Below, piece after piece: positions 36,594 through 45,610 of a stretch of 64,000 nucleotides of DNA. Location of the stretch: the NCBI GenBank assembly GCA_964519035.1, contig CAZFKZ010000001.1, forward strand, positions 55,000 to 118,999, given 5' to 3'. This DNA comes from CAJJBL01 sp964519035 (GTDB lineage Bacteria > Pseudomonadota > Alphaproteobacteria > Puniceispirillales > Marisalimonadaceae). The notes below the pieces were generated by a model. It saw only the letters and a program-made list of their open reading frames with translations, was not told where the DNA came from and did no database searches. The position numbers were made by a program, and so were the translations under genes. The stretch's first letter is position 1. Each line of letters starts with the position of its first letter.

Positions 36594-37844
36594 ATGAGTA
36601 TTGATATTTTAATGCCAGCATTAAGTCCAACAATGGAAGAAGGAACATTGTCAAAGTGGCTCATAAAAGAAGGTGATCAAGTTGTATCGGGTGATTTAAT
36701 AGCCGAAATAGAAACTGACAAAGCTACTATGGAAGTTGAATCTATTGAAGATGGAACAGTTGGTAAATTGTTAGTTCAAGAAGGTGAAGAAGGTATTAAG
36801 GTAAATTCACCAATAGCTATTTTACTTTTTGATGGTGAAACAATTTCAGATCATAAAAAAAATGATGATGTTAAGGAAGTTAAAAAAGAGTTATCAAAAA
36901 TAGATTTATCCGAAGATGAAATTCCTACAACTTCTAAAGAAACTTCAATTGATAACTATGAAGATCAAGTAATTGATGAAAAACTAAATTCAAATAGAAT
37001 TTTTGCAACTCCTTTAGCCAAAAGATTAGCAAAACAAAAAGACATAGATTTATCTTTAATTGCTGGTTCAGGTCCAAATGGTAGAATTTTAAAATTTGAT
37101 ATTCAAAGTTTAAATGATCGAAAAGAAAATATAATTATTAATAATTCAATAGATATTAAAAAATTTGAAACTGTTAAAAATTCTATGATGAGAAAAACGA
37201 TTGCAGATAGGTTAGTAAAATCTAAGAATGAAGCACCTCATTTTTATTTATCTATAGATTGTAATATTGACGAGTTATTAAAAATTAGAAGTTCTATTAA
37301 TTCAAAATCAAATGATAAATATAAAATATCTGTTAATGACATGATCATTAAAGCTGCAAGTGCTAGTTTATTAAAAGTTCCTCAAGCTAACGCAAGTTGG
37401 GAAAGTGAAAATACTAAATACTACAATACTACCGATATATCAGTTGCTGTTGCAATAGAAGGTGGTTTAATTACACCTATAATTAAGGATGTTCAATTAA
37501 AAGGTCTTAAAGATATCTCAGATGACATGAAGATACTTGCTGCTAAAGCTAAAGAGGGAAAATTATTACCAGAAGAATATATTGGAGGTAGTTTTTCTAT
37601 TTCAAATTTAGGTATGTATGGAATTAAGGAATTTTCAGCTGTAATTAACCCACCTCAAGGTGCTATTTTAGCAGTTGGATCGGGTGAGAAAAGGGCTATA
37701 GTAATAAATGATAATATAACAATAGCAACAATGATGACTGTAACACTATCGTGTGACCATAGAGTTGTTGACGGTGCCGTTGGAGCACAATATTTATCAG
37801 TCTTTAAAGAGTATATTGAAGATCCGTCACTAATGCTATTATAA
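36594..37844 (+). CDS. pdhC: dihydrolipoamide acetyltransferase (pyruvate dehydrogenase E2)
   Basis: E2 forms the core of the complex and transfers the acetyl group to CoA. The 416-residue protein has a lipoyl domain (about residues 1-78, Lys43), an acidic linker and a peripheral subunit-binding domain near residue 138 (FATPLAKRLAKQKDIDLS). The catalytic domain carries CDHRVVDGAVGAQYL near the C-terminus, with the His and Asp of the active site. It has a single lipoyl domain. It is 8 bases after pdhB and 10 before lpdA. Confidence 0.96.
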   Translation: MSIDILMPALSPTMEEGTLSKWLIKEGDQVVSGDLIAEIETDKATMEVESIEDGTVGKLLVQEGEEGIKVNSPIAILLFDGETISDHKKNDDVKEVKKELSKIDLSEDEIPTTSKETSIDNYEDQVIDEKLNSNRIFATPLAKRLAKQKDIDLSLIAGSGPNGRILKFDIQSLNDRKENIIINNSIDIKKFETVKNSMMRKTIADRLVKSKNEAPHFYLSIDCNIDELLKIRSSINSKSNDKYKISVNDMIIKAASASLLKVPQANASWESENTKYYNTTDISVAVAIEGGLITPIIKDVQLKGLKDISDDMKILAAKAKEGKLLPEEYIGGSFSISNLGMYGIKEFSAVINPPQGAILAVGSGEKRAIVINDNITIATMMTVTLSCDHRVVDGAVGAQYLSVFKEYIEDPSLMLL

Positions 37845-37854
37845 GGTTATCATT

Positions 37855-39270
37855 ATGAATAATAAAAAGTTTGATTTGATAGTAATCGGTGGTGGACCTG
37901 GTGGGTATGTTGCTGCTATTAGAGCTGCTCAATTAGGAATGTCAGTATCATTAATTGAAGATCAACATTTAGGCGGAATTTGCCTTAATTGGGGATGTAT
38001 TCCAACTAAAGCCTTATTAAGAGCTAGTGAAATTAAACACATGTTAGACAACGTTGGTGATTTTGGCTTTTCTGTTTCTAATATTGAAATGGATATAAGT
38101 AAGATTACAAAACGTTCTAGAAAAGTTGCCTCACAATTATCTTCGGGTATCAGTCACCTATTGAAAAAAAATAAAGTTACAGTTATTGATGGATTTGGAT
38201 ACTTAGATAAAAATGTCTCAAATTCTAAATCTGTAAAAGTCAAAATGAAAAATAATAGTGAAACATTGAACTTAATAGCTAAGAATATCATTATTGCTAC
38301 AGGTGCTAGGTCAAGGAATTTACCTTTTGTTTCATCAGATGCTATTAATATTTGGGATTATAAAACAGCTATGACACCCAATAAATTGCCATCTTCTTTA
38401 ACTATTATTGGTTCAGGTGCTATTGGAATGGAGTTTGCTTCTTTTTATAACGATTTAGGTGTTAAGGTAACAGTAGTAGAAGCACTAGGTAATATACTTC
38501 CGAATGAAGACGAAGATATCTCTCAAATTGTATTAACAAATTTTATAAAAAGAGGAATTGAGATTAAGACAAATACTTCTCTTAAAGCTGTCTCTAATAA
38601 AAACAATATTGTTTCGTCAGAAATTATATGTAAAGGAAAAACTGAAATTATTAATTCAGAAAAGTTAATTCTTGCCATCGGTATAATTGCTAATACTGAA
38701 AATTTAGGTTTAGAAAATTTTAATATTAAGATTGATCACGGTCATATAGTTACGAATGAATGGTTAGAAACAAATGAAAAGGGCATTTTTGCCATTGGCG
38801 ATGTAACTCAGGGGCCTTGGTTGGCACATAAAGCAAGTCATGAAGCAACACTATGTGTTGAAAAAATTGCTGGTCATAAAAATCTTATACCTATAGATAA
38901 ATCATCAATTCCTGGTTGTACATATTGTAGGCCTCAAGTTGCATCAATTGGCTTAACTGAAAAAAATGCTAATAAACAAAATATAAATATAAAAGTAGGA
39001 AAGTTTCCATTTGTAGGTAATGGTAAGGCAATTGCTTTAGGCGATTCTGAAGGCTTGATTAAAACAATTTTTAATAAAGATACAGGTGAATTGATTGGTG
39101 CACATATGGTAGGCCCTGAAGTTACAGAGTTAATACAGGGTTTTTCTATAGCTAAAAAGTTAGAAACAACTGAATATGAATTGATGCATACTATATTTCC
39201 TCATCCAACTTTATCAGAAGCTATGCACGAATCAGTCCTCGATGCTTATAACCAAGCCATACACCATTAG
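37855..39270 (+). CDS. lpdA: dihydrolipoyl dehydrogenase (E3)
   Basis: E3 reoxidises dihydrolipoamide with NAD+ through FAD and a redox-active disulfide. The 471-residue protein shows the FAD-binding VIGGGPGGYVAAIRAAQLG, the disulfide motif GGICLNWGCIPTKALLRA near residue 40, an NAD-binding IIGSGAIGMEFASF near residue 183, AIGDVTQGPWLAHKASHE near residue 310 and the C-terminal HPTLSEAMHE with the catalytic His. It shares the 2-oxoacid dehydrogenase operon and may also serve other complexes. Confidence 0.96.
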   Translation: MNNKKFDLIVIGGGPGGYVAAIRAAQLGMSVSLIEDQHLGGICLNWGCIPTKALLRASEIKHMLDNVGDFGFSVSNIEMDISKITKRSRKVASQLSSGISHLLKKNKVTVIDGFGYLDKNVSNSKSVKVKMKNNSETLNLIAKNIIIATGARSRNLPFVSSDAINIWDYKTAMTPNKLPSSLTIIGSGAIGMEFASFYNDLGVKVTVVEALGNILPNEDEDISQIVLTNFIKRGIEIKTNTSLKAVSNKNNIVSSEIICKGKTEIINSEKLILAIGIIANTENLGLENFNIKIDHGHIVTNEWLETNEKGIFAIGDVTQGPWLAHKASHEATLCVEKIAGHKNLIPIDKSSIPGCTYCRPQVASIGLTEKNANKQNINIKVGKFPFVGNGKAIALGDSEGLIKTIFNKDTGELIGAHMVGPEVTELIQGFSIAKKLETTEYELMHTIFPHPTLSEAMHESVLDAYNQAIHH

Positions 39271-39286
39271 AAACACAGTAAAAGAA

Positions 39287-40258
39287 ATGTTAGATAATTT
39301 AGTTGAAATAAAAAAAGTCAGACATCCTGAAAAAGCAAATAAACCTGACAATTTATCACCTTCAAAACCTTCATGGTTAAAAGTTAAAGCTCCTGTCGGC
39401 AAAATTTTTGAAGAAACTAAAGGGCTTTTGGATGATTTAAATATTGTCACAGTTTGTGAGGAGGCAAGCTGCCCTAATATTGGAAATTGTTGGTCAAAAA
39501 AACATGCTACAATGATGATAATGGGAGCTACTTGTACAAGAGCATGTTCGTTTTGTAATGTAGCTACAGGAAAGCCAAAAGGTTTGGATTTCACAGAACC
39601 TTTTAGAGTTGCTCAATCAGTAGCTAGATTAGATTTAAAGCATGTTGTTATTACTTCAGTTGATAGAGATGATTTAGATGATGGAGGTGCTGATCATTTT
39701 GTAAATACAATTCGTGATATTAGAAGTTTGTCTCCGAATACATCGATTGAAATATTAACTCCAGATTTTTTAAGAAAAGTTGGGGCTATTGAAAAAGTAA
39801 TTTTATCTAAACCAGATGTTTTTAATCATAACCTTGAAACTGTCCCAAGACTTTATTCTTCTGTGAGACCAGGTGCAAGATACTTTCACTCTTTAAATTT
39901 ATTATCAAAAGTTAAAGATAAAGATCCTGAAATTTTTACAAAATCTGGAATCATGGTAGGTCTAGGTGAAGATAAAAGTGAAGTTTTTCAAGTTATGGAT
40001 GATATGAGGTCTGCTAACATTGATTTTTTAACTATTGGGCAATATTTACAACCAACACCAAAACATCATAGAGTCGATAGATTTGTTGAGCCAGATGAGT
40101 TTGAATTATATAAAAAAATTGCTTTTTCTAAAGGTTTTTTAGTTGTTTCATCTTCTCCTTTAACTAGAAGTAGCTTTCACGCGAGTGAAGACTTTGAAAA
40201 ATTAAAAGAAGCAAGGTTGTTAAAACTAAATTCTAAGGGTTCTGAGCATATTAACTAA
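39287..40258 (+). CDS. lipA: lipoyl synthase
   Basis: LipA inserts two sulfur atoms into octanoyl groups to make lipoate, needed by PdhB and PdhC. It is a radical SAM enzyme with two 4Fe-4S clusters: the auxiliary cluster CEEASCPNIGNC near residue 60 and the radical SAM CTRACSFC near residue 87. The C-terminal RSSFHAS motif is present. I chose the ATG at 39287, giving 323 residues and the family start with RHPEKANKPD; an ATG at 39242 overlapping lpdA is in frame too. The stop shares one base with ratA. Confidence 0.94.
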   Translation: MLDNLVEIKKVRHPEKANKPDNLSPSKPSWLKVKAPVGKIFEETKGLLDDLNIVTVCEEASCPNIGNCWSKKHATMMIMGATCTRACSFCNVATGKPKGLDFTEPFRVAQSVARLDLKHVVITSVDRDDLDDGGADHFVNTIRDIRSLSPNTSIEILTPDFLRKVGAIEKVILSKPDVFNHNLETVPRLYSSVRPGARYFHSLNLLSKVKDKDPEIFTKSGIMVGLGEDKSEVFQVMDDMRSANIDFLTIGQYLQPTPKHHRVDRFVEPDEFELYKKIAFSKGFLVVSSSPLTRSSFHASEDFEKLKEARLLKLNSKGSEHIN

Positions 40259-40686
40259 TGAAGCATATAGAAAGACGTATTTTAAAACATAAACCACTAA
40301 ATTTATTTAATTTAGTTTCTGATGTTAAAAAATACCCTGAGTTCTTACCTTGGTGCTTAGGTGCGAGGGTTAAAAATTTTTCTGAATATAAGTTGGACGC
40401 TGACTTAATTATTGGTTTTAAAATATATAAAGAAGTTTATTCTTCACAAATATTACTTGATTATACTAATTATAAAATAACTGTAGATTATAAAGATGGG
40501 CCATTTCAACATTTAAACAATTATTGGATATTTAAAGATAATCCAGAAGGATGTGAAGTCGAATTTATGGTTGATTTTAAATTTAAATCCAATTTTTTAC
40601 AAAGTATAATGGAAACTTTATTTACTGAAGCTGTTTTGAGGATGGTTAAAGCATTTGAAAATAGGGCAGACCAGTTATATAGATAA
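40258..40686 (+). CDS. RatA/Coq10-family START-domain protein
   Basis: This 142-residue protein belongs to the polyketide cyclase/START family that includes yeast Coq10 (a ubiquinone carrier needed for respiration) and E. coli RatA. Signatures are the LFNLVSDVKKYPEFLPWCLGA stretch near residue 17, the DGPFQHLNNYWIF segment near residue 80 and the C-terminal AFENRADQLY. A quinone-related role is more likely than a toxin, given the neighbours and the family in alphaproteobacteria. It begins at a TAATG junction with lipA. Confidence 0.85.
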   Translation: MKHIERRILKHKPLNLFNLVSDVKKYPEFLPWCLGARVKNFSEYKLDADLIIGFKIYKEVYSSQILLDYTNYKITVDYKDGPFQHLNNYWIFKDNPEGCEVEFMVDFKFKSNFLQSIMETLFTEAVLRMVKAFENRADQLYR

Positions 40687-40688
40687 AT

Positions 40689-41177
40689 TTATAAATTTTT
40701 TAATGTAAAATTTGCTAATTTTAAAGCCTCAAATGTACTTTGTTGTCTTACTTCAAGTCTATTTCCTTTAAACAAAAATAGTTTAGTTATAACTTTACTT
40801 TTTAATCCTACTCCTATCCAAACAGTTCCAATTGGTTTCAAAATTGTTCCTCCAGTAGGACCTGCTATTCCTGTAACGGATATTGAAACATCTGCATTCA
40901 TAACTTTTAATACTTTTTTTGCCATCAAATTTGCAACAACTTTACTTACAGCTCCATTTTTTGTAATGATTTCTAATGGGATTTTTAATTGTTCAGATTT
41001 TGATTCATTAGAATAAGTTATAAGGCTATTTTTAAAAATTTCACTTGAGCCATTAATTGAAACTATTGCAGATGAAACCATGCCACCAGTACAACTTTCT
41101 ACAGTTGTTATATTTAATTTATTCTTTTTTAAAATTTCAAATAATATCTCTGCTTCATAATTAATCTTTTTCCACAT
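40689..41177 (-). CDS. pncC: nicotinamide-nucleotide amidohydrolase (CinA C-terminal domain, PncC)
   Basis: PncC deamidates nicotinamide mononucleotide to nicotinate mononucleotide in NAD recycling. The 162-residue protein is only the C-terminal CinA domain, as usual in alphaproteobacteria, so this is not a truncation. Visible motifs are TTVESCTGGMVSSAIV near residue 25, ITYSNESKSEQL and SISVTGIAGPTGG near residue 100. The gene converges with ratA, leaving 2 bases between stops, and lies 7 bases downstream of pgpA. Confidence 0.9.
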   Translation of the reverse strand: MWKKINYEAEILFEILKKNKLNITTVESCTGGMVSSAIVSINGSSEIFKNSLITYSNESKSEQLKIPLEIITKNGAVSKVVANLMAKKVLKVMNADVSISVTGIAGPTGGTILKPIGTVWIGVGLKSKVITKLFLFKGNRLEVRQQSTFEALKLANFTLKNL

Positions 41178-41184
41178 AAAAACC

Positions 41185-41697
41185 CTAATACACTTTTATT
41201 AATAGTTGTTGATTAAACGCTGTCATAATACCACATTGAACTAAAAAGGCACATATTCCCGCTACAATATCATCTGCCATAATCCCTATACCTCCAGGCA
41301 ATTTTTCAAATTTTTTTATAGGACCTAATTTTGTTATATCAAAGAATCTGAATAATAAAAAAGATAACAATATAGATAATATAATATCATTAGTATTATT
41401 AGAACTTGTAATAGCTAAAAGAGCTATAAATTGTCCTGTAAATTCATCTATAACTACTTCTTTTGGATCTTTTTGTTTAAAAACTCTTACATGTATTTCG
41501 CTAATTATAAAGCCTATTATTGAAAATATAATTATAAAAATAATAAAATTAAAAATACCTAATAAATTAATTAAATAGTATCCAATGAACAATGAAATAA
41601 ATGACGCAAATGTACCAGGCGCTTTTTTAACATGGCCAATAGGATAAACTTCTGCCAATCTAGCTAAAAATATTAATACATTTCCTTTTTTAATCAT
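41185..41697 (-). CDS. pgpA: phosphatidylglycerophosphatase A
   Basis: PgpA dephosphorylates phosphatidylglycerophosphate to phosphatidylglycerol in membrane lipid synthesis. The 170-residue membrane protein shows PIGHVKKAPGTFASF near residue 18, VIDEFTGQFIAL near residue 82 and the PGGIGIMADDIVAGI motif near residue 133, with several hydrophobic helices. I chose the ATG at 41697, which overlaps the ispDF stop by 8 bases; an in-frame TTG five codons earlier is possible. The ispDF-pgpA-cinA run is conserved in alphaproteobacteria. Confidence 0.92.
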   Translation of the reverse strand: MIKKGNVLIFLARLAEVYPIGHVKKAPGTFASFISLFIGYYLINLLGIFNFIIFIIIFSIIGFIISEIHVRVFKQKDPKEVVIDEFTGQFIALLAITSSNNTNDIILSILLSFLLFRFFDITKLGPIKKFEKLPGGIGIMADDIVAGICAFLVQCGIMTAFNQQLLIKVY

Positions 41698-42898
41698 CTG
41701 AAATATTTTCAATCACTTGAATAGATGAATTTACCATGGCTGCTATTCCTTCTTTACGCCCTATAAAACCAATGCTTTCTGACGTTTTTCCTTTAATGCT
41801 AATTTTAGATGGATTAATTTCTAATATATTACTGATGTTATAAATCATTTCTTTTGAGTGATTTAAAATTTTAGGTTGTTCACAAATAATTACCGCATCA
41901 ATATTATTTATTTTTGCTTTATGTTTTTTAAGCAATAAAGATGTTTCTTTTAGAAAGTAAGAACTATCCTGATTTTTCCATTTTTTGTCTGATGGAGGAA
42001 ATAACATTCCAATATCACCTTCATTTATAGGGCCTAATAGACTATCTGTAATAGCATGAAGAAGCACATCTGCATCAGAATGCCCAACAAGTGGAGCTGA
42101 ATTGGTTATTTTGACGCCACCTAAAGTAATATAATTATCATTATGTTTATTCTTTATTAAATCAGTCCTGTGTATATCAAAACCAATACCAATTTTTGTT
42201 ATATAGTTGTATATATTATTTATTAAGTGAGGATATAAAAGATTTAGATCATGTTTACGTGTTATTTTAAGACTCATAGGATCTCCTTTTATGGTGTGAA
42301 TATTCGCCCCCCCAACACTTAAAAAAATTGAAGTTTCATCTTCGTATTCTATATTTGTAATTTTATGAGCTGATACTAATTCTTTAAAATTACATAGTTG
42401 AGGTGTTTGAACTAATATTTGGTTTTCTTTATTTAAAACTTTGTTGATTTTATCATCTTTTATAACTCTAACCGCGTCGTTTATTGGTATTACAGGTGCC
42501 ACACAGTTAACTTGTTTTTTTGTAAAATCGAGTAATTGTTCTAAAACTTCAAAAGTAACTATTGGTCTAGCTGTATCATGGATTAACACATACTCGTTAT
42601 TATAGTTTTTTAATGCAATTAGTCCTTTAAAAACACTCTGTTGACGAGTAATTCCGCCTAAAACTGGTTTTAGCAATTTGTATTTATTAGCAATATTTTT
42701 AATAAAATTTAAGTTCGATTTATTAATTACTATTTGTATATTAATGTTTTTTAAATGTTTATTAAAATTTTCAATGCATATTTCAAGTAACGTTTTTCCA
42801 TTAATTTCTATTAATTGTTTGTTTGTTTTAGATTTAAATCTATTGCCTACACCGCCAGCTAATAAGATTATTGTTATTCCTTTTCCATTTAATTTCAA
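41690..42898 (-). CDS. ispDF: bifunctional 2-C-methyl-D-erythritol 4-phosphate cytidylyltransferase / 2,4-cyclodiphosphate synthase
   Basis: This fusion performs the third and fifth steps of the MEP isoprenoid pathway. The N-terminal IspD part (about residues 1-235) has LLAGGVGNRFKSKTNKQL and VLIHDTARPIV near residue 107. The C-terminal IspF part (about residues 240-400) has GIGFDIHRTD, GHSDADVLLHAITDSLLG with metal-binding Asp and His, and GDIGMLFPPSD. The IspDF fusion is typical of alphaproteobacteria. The dusB gene often found next to it and ntrB is absent. It is divergent from ntrB. Confidence 0.95.
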   Translation of the reverse strand: MKLNGKGITIILLAGGVGNRFKSKTNKQLIEINGKTLLEICIENFNKHLKNINIQIVINKSNLNFIKNIANKYKLLKPVLGGITRQQSVFKGLIALKNYNNEYVLIHDTARPIVTFEVLEQLLDFTKKQVNCVAPVIPINDAVRVIKDDKINKVLNKENQILVQTPQLCNFKELVSAHKITNIEYEDETSIFLSVGGANIHTIKGDPMSLKITRKHDLNLLYPHLINNIYNYITKIGIGFDIHRTDLIKNKHNDNYITLGGVKITNSAPLVGHSDADVLLHAITDSLLGPINEGDIGMLFPPSDKKWKNQDSSYFLKETSLLLKKHKAKINNIDAVIICEQPKILNHSKEMIYNISNILEINPSKISIKGKTSESIGFIGRKEGIAAMVNSSIQVIENISDD

Positions 42899-43015
42899 CT
42901 TACACCCCTAAAAATGCCTATTTATTATGCATTTAATTACGTATTTACTTTTTATGTATAAAATTTAATCATTCATGATATGTTAACTCATATTTAATAT
43001 TTAGAAATCTTAATT

Positions 43016-44077
43016 ATGAATAAACAAATTTTATCGGAACTTAGAACTCCTGTTATTTTAATAAATAAAGATAATACTATAGATTATATTAATGAGACTG
43101 GCGAAGAGTTTTTTGGACATAGCTCTATTATTATTATAGGTAAACAATTAGGAAATATTATTCATAAAGATTCTACTTTGTTAATTTTATTAGATAGAGT
43201 TAGAAAAAGAAAAATTGGATTAACTGAAGAAAGTCTTGATTTAAGTGATGTTAATAAGCCAAACAGAAAAGTTAAAGTTCATATATTACCATTATCTCTA
43301 AAAAGTAATAAAATTATTATACAAATAATACCTTTATCTGTTTCAGAAACTTTTGAAAATCAAAGAATTAATAATAAAATTACAAAATCTTTTTCATCAA
43401 TGGTTGATATGTTGATGCATGAGCTTAAAAATCCTCTGGCGGGAATCAAAGGTGCATCACAATTACTTGAAAATGACTTGAAAGGTCAAAATAAATCTAT
43501 TGAATTAACTCAATTAATTCAAATTGAAATTGATCGTATAACTTCATTATTGAATCGTATGGAAGACATTACAAATGATAAACTGAAATTAGATTGCGAA
43601 TATTTAAATATTCATAAGATTCTAGATCATTGCAAGTTATTGGCTCAAAACAGTTTTGGGTCTAAAGTAAACTTTATTAATTCATATGATCCTTCATTGC
43701 CTGAAATATATGCAAATTCAGATTTATTAATACAAATATTTATTAACATAATTAAAAACGCCTGTGAAGCTTGTGATAGTGATGGTCAAATTATTGTCAA
43801 AACATGTTTTAATCCTAATAAAAAAGTATTGTTTTCTGAAAATGAGATTCCTTTTTATTTACCTTTGCAAATTGAAATTTCAGATAACGGCATGGGTATT
43901 CCTAATGAATTAATTCCAAATATTTTTGATCCCTTTGTCTCATCAAAAAAGTTAGGAAAAGGTCTTGGATTATCTATTGTTGCGAGTGGATTAAATGAAA
44001 TTGGTGCAGTAATAGATGTTCAATCTTCACCAGGATTGACAAACTTTTGTATAAATTTTCCGTTAAATAATATTTAA
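43016..44077 (+). CDS. ntrB: nitrogen regulation sensor histidine kinase NtrB
   Basis: NtrB is a soluble kinase/phosphatase that controls NtrC in response to nitrogen through PII. The 353-residue protein has an N-terminal PAS domain (about residues 5-110) and the phosphoacceptor H-box MLMHELKNPLAGIKGASQLL near residue 138. An ATPase domain follows, with the N-box FINIIKNACEA, ISDNGMGIPNELI and GKGLGLSIVASG. No membrane helix is seen. It is 16 bases upstream of ntrC, forming an ntrBC operon. Confidence 0.94.
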   Translation: MNKQILSELRTPVILINKDNTIDYINETGEEFFGHSSIIIIGKQLGNIIHKDSTLLILLDRVRKRKIGLTEESLDLSDVNKPNRKVKVHILPLSLKSNKIIIQIIPLSVSETFENQRINNKITKSFSSMVDMLMHELKNPLAGIKGASQLLENDLKGQNKSIELTQLIQIEIDRITSLLNRMEDITNDKLKLDCEYLNIHKILDHCKLLAQNSFGSKVNFINSYDPSLPEIYANSDLLIQIFINIIKNACEACDSDGQIIVKTCFNPNKKVLFSENEIPFYLPLQIEISDNGMGIPNELIPNIFDPFVSSKKLGKGLGLSIVASGLNEIGAVIDVQSSPGLTNFCINFPLNNI

Positions 44078-44093
44078 AAAAATAGAGGTTAAA

Positions 44094-45545
44094 TTGGAAA
44101 TTAGTAAAAATAAAAATGTAATCGTTGTTGATGATGATAGTAGTATAAGAATTGTTATATCTACAGCATTAACTCGTGCTGGCTTTAATGTTAGATCAAG
44201 TGGAACTGCGGCAGGTATGTGGCGTCTGGTTGAAACAGGCTTTGCTGATGTACTTATAACTGACGTGGGACTTCCTGATGCTGATGCATTAGATATATTA
44301 CCTAAATTACAAAAAATGAAGCCAAACATAAAAATAATAGTTATGTCTGCGAGATCAACTCTTTTAACTGCAGTGAGAGCTGAAAAAAAAGGTGCCTACT
44401 ATTATCTACCTAAACCTTTTGATTTAGATGAATTATTAAATTTAGTTACTCAAACTAAATATAAATCTTCAGTAGCAAAACCATTTAATGAAACTGACGA
44501 TATAAAAATGAATAAGTATGATTCAGGGCCTATAATAGGCAAATCTGCAGTAATGCAAGAAATATACAAAGTAATGTCAAGGTTGGTATCAAATAATTTA
44601 TCAGTTCTGATTAGTGGCGAAAGTGGAACAGGAAAAAAATCAATTGCAGAAAGCATCCATAACTTAAGTTATACAAATAACAAACCTTTTATTAATTTAA
44701 ATTTAGATTTTTTTAATAACCATTCAAATTTTTTAGATATTAAAAAAAATCTTGTTATTAATAATTATATCTCTCCATCTATTGAAAATATTGATGAATT
44801 AAATGGATGTACAATTTTTATAAATGATGTTGCAGATTTATCTGCAGATCAGCAAAGTAATTTTATAGTATTTTTAGAAAAAAATTTTATTGAATTATCA
44901 AAAAATAATTTAAGTTTCAAAAAACCTAGAATTATAACTTGTACAAAACAAAATGTCTTTGATTTAGTCAATCAAGGCCTTTTTAGAGAAGATCTATATT
45001 ATCGAATAAATATTGTTCCAATTAAAATGCCTGCCTTAAGGAATAAAATTGAAGATATAAATGATCTTTCTTTATTTTTTTTCAAAGTTATTAATAATGA
45101 AAATCATTCTGAAAAATTTTTATCTCCCAATGGTATGGTATTATTAAAAAAATATTTATGGCCCGGTAATATAAGAGAATTAAAAAATGTTGTTGAAAGG
45201 TTATGTTTATTATCTTCAACAAATGAGATTCCAAATAGTTTAATTTCTAAAGTTATCTCTGAAGATAATTACTTAACCATTAATAATGAAATGGATGATA
45301 TAGAAATATTTTTTAAAAAATATATTAAGAGTTATTTACAAGATTTTGATATAAATAAAGACACAAAAAATTTGTATGGACATTTTATTCCAAAAGTTGA
45401 AAAACCTTTAATTGAAATAATATTAGAGCTATTTAGAGGGAATCAAATTAAAACAGCTGAATGTTTAGGTTTTAATAGAAACACGCTTAGAAAAAAAATA
45501 AAACTATATGATATTGAAGTAATAAAAAAGAGAAAGTTTTTATAA
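44094..45545 (+). CDS. ntrC: nitrogen response regulator NtrC with degenerate AAA+ domain (no GAFTGA, altered Walker B)
   Basis: The 483-residue protein has an N-terminal receiver domain with Asp57 in LITDVGLPDA, a central AAA+ domain and a C-terminal Fis-type helix-turn-helix (IKTAECLGFNRNTLRKKI). Walker A (SGESGTGKKS, Lys181), the FREDLYYR arginine region and WPGNIREL are kept. The GAFTGA loop that contacts sigma-54 is missing (residues 205-232 bear no similarity). The Walker B, normally hydrophobic-Asp-Glu, reads IFINDV, with Asn244 and Asp245. It therefore probably cannot activate sigma-54 polymerase and may act on sigma-70 promoters or as a repressor. It starts at a TTG with AGAGG upstream. 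Confidence 0.92.
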   Translation: MEISKNKNVIVVDDDSSIRIVISTALTRAGFNVRSSGTAAGMWRLVETGFADVLITDVGLPDADALDILPKLQKMKPNIKIIVMSARSTLLTAVRAEKKGAYYYLPKPFDLDELLNLVTQTKYKSSVAKPFNETDDIKMNKYDSGPIIGKSAVMQEIYKVMSRLVSNNLSVLISGESGTGKKSIAESIHNLSYTNNKPFINLNLDFFNNHSNFLDIKKNLVINNYISPSIENIDELNGCTIFINDVADLSADQQSNFIVFLEKNFIELSKNNLSFKKPRIITCTKQNVFDLVNQGLFREDLYYRINIVPIKMPALRNKIEDINDLSLFFFKVINNENHSEKFLSPNGMVLLKKYLWPGNIRELKNVVERLCLLSSTNEIPNSLISKVISEDNYLTINNEMDDIEIFFKKYIKSYLQDFDINKDTKNLYGHFIPKVEKPLIEIILELFRGNQIKTAECLGFNRNTLRKKIKLYDIEVIKKRKFL

Positions 45546-45546
45546 A

Positions 45547-45576
45547 TTGTATTAAATCATATTAATAAACTATAAT
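45547..45576 (+). promoter_or_regulatory. candidate sigma-70 promoter for ntrYX
   Basis: TTGTAT at 45547-45552 and TATAAT at 45571-45576 are separated by 18 bases, directly after the ntrC stop and 35 bases before the ntrY ATG. This would let ntrYX be transcribed separately from ntrBC. Only the sequence match supports it. Confidence 0.38.
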
Positions 45577-45610
45577 TGAACTTATTGATTATTATTTCAG
45601 GTAATATTTT

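Noticed and set aside
40258..40686. RatA toxin of a toxin-antitoxin pair
   Set aside because: No antitoxin-like gene is adjacent, and the START-domain family in alphaproteobacteria is better explained as a Coq10-like quinone factor.
40689..41177. CinA truncated by loss of its N-terminal domain
   Set aside because: Stand-alone C-terminal CinA (PncC) is the normal form in alphaproteobacteria, and this one has all its motifs.
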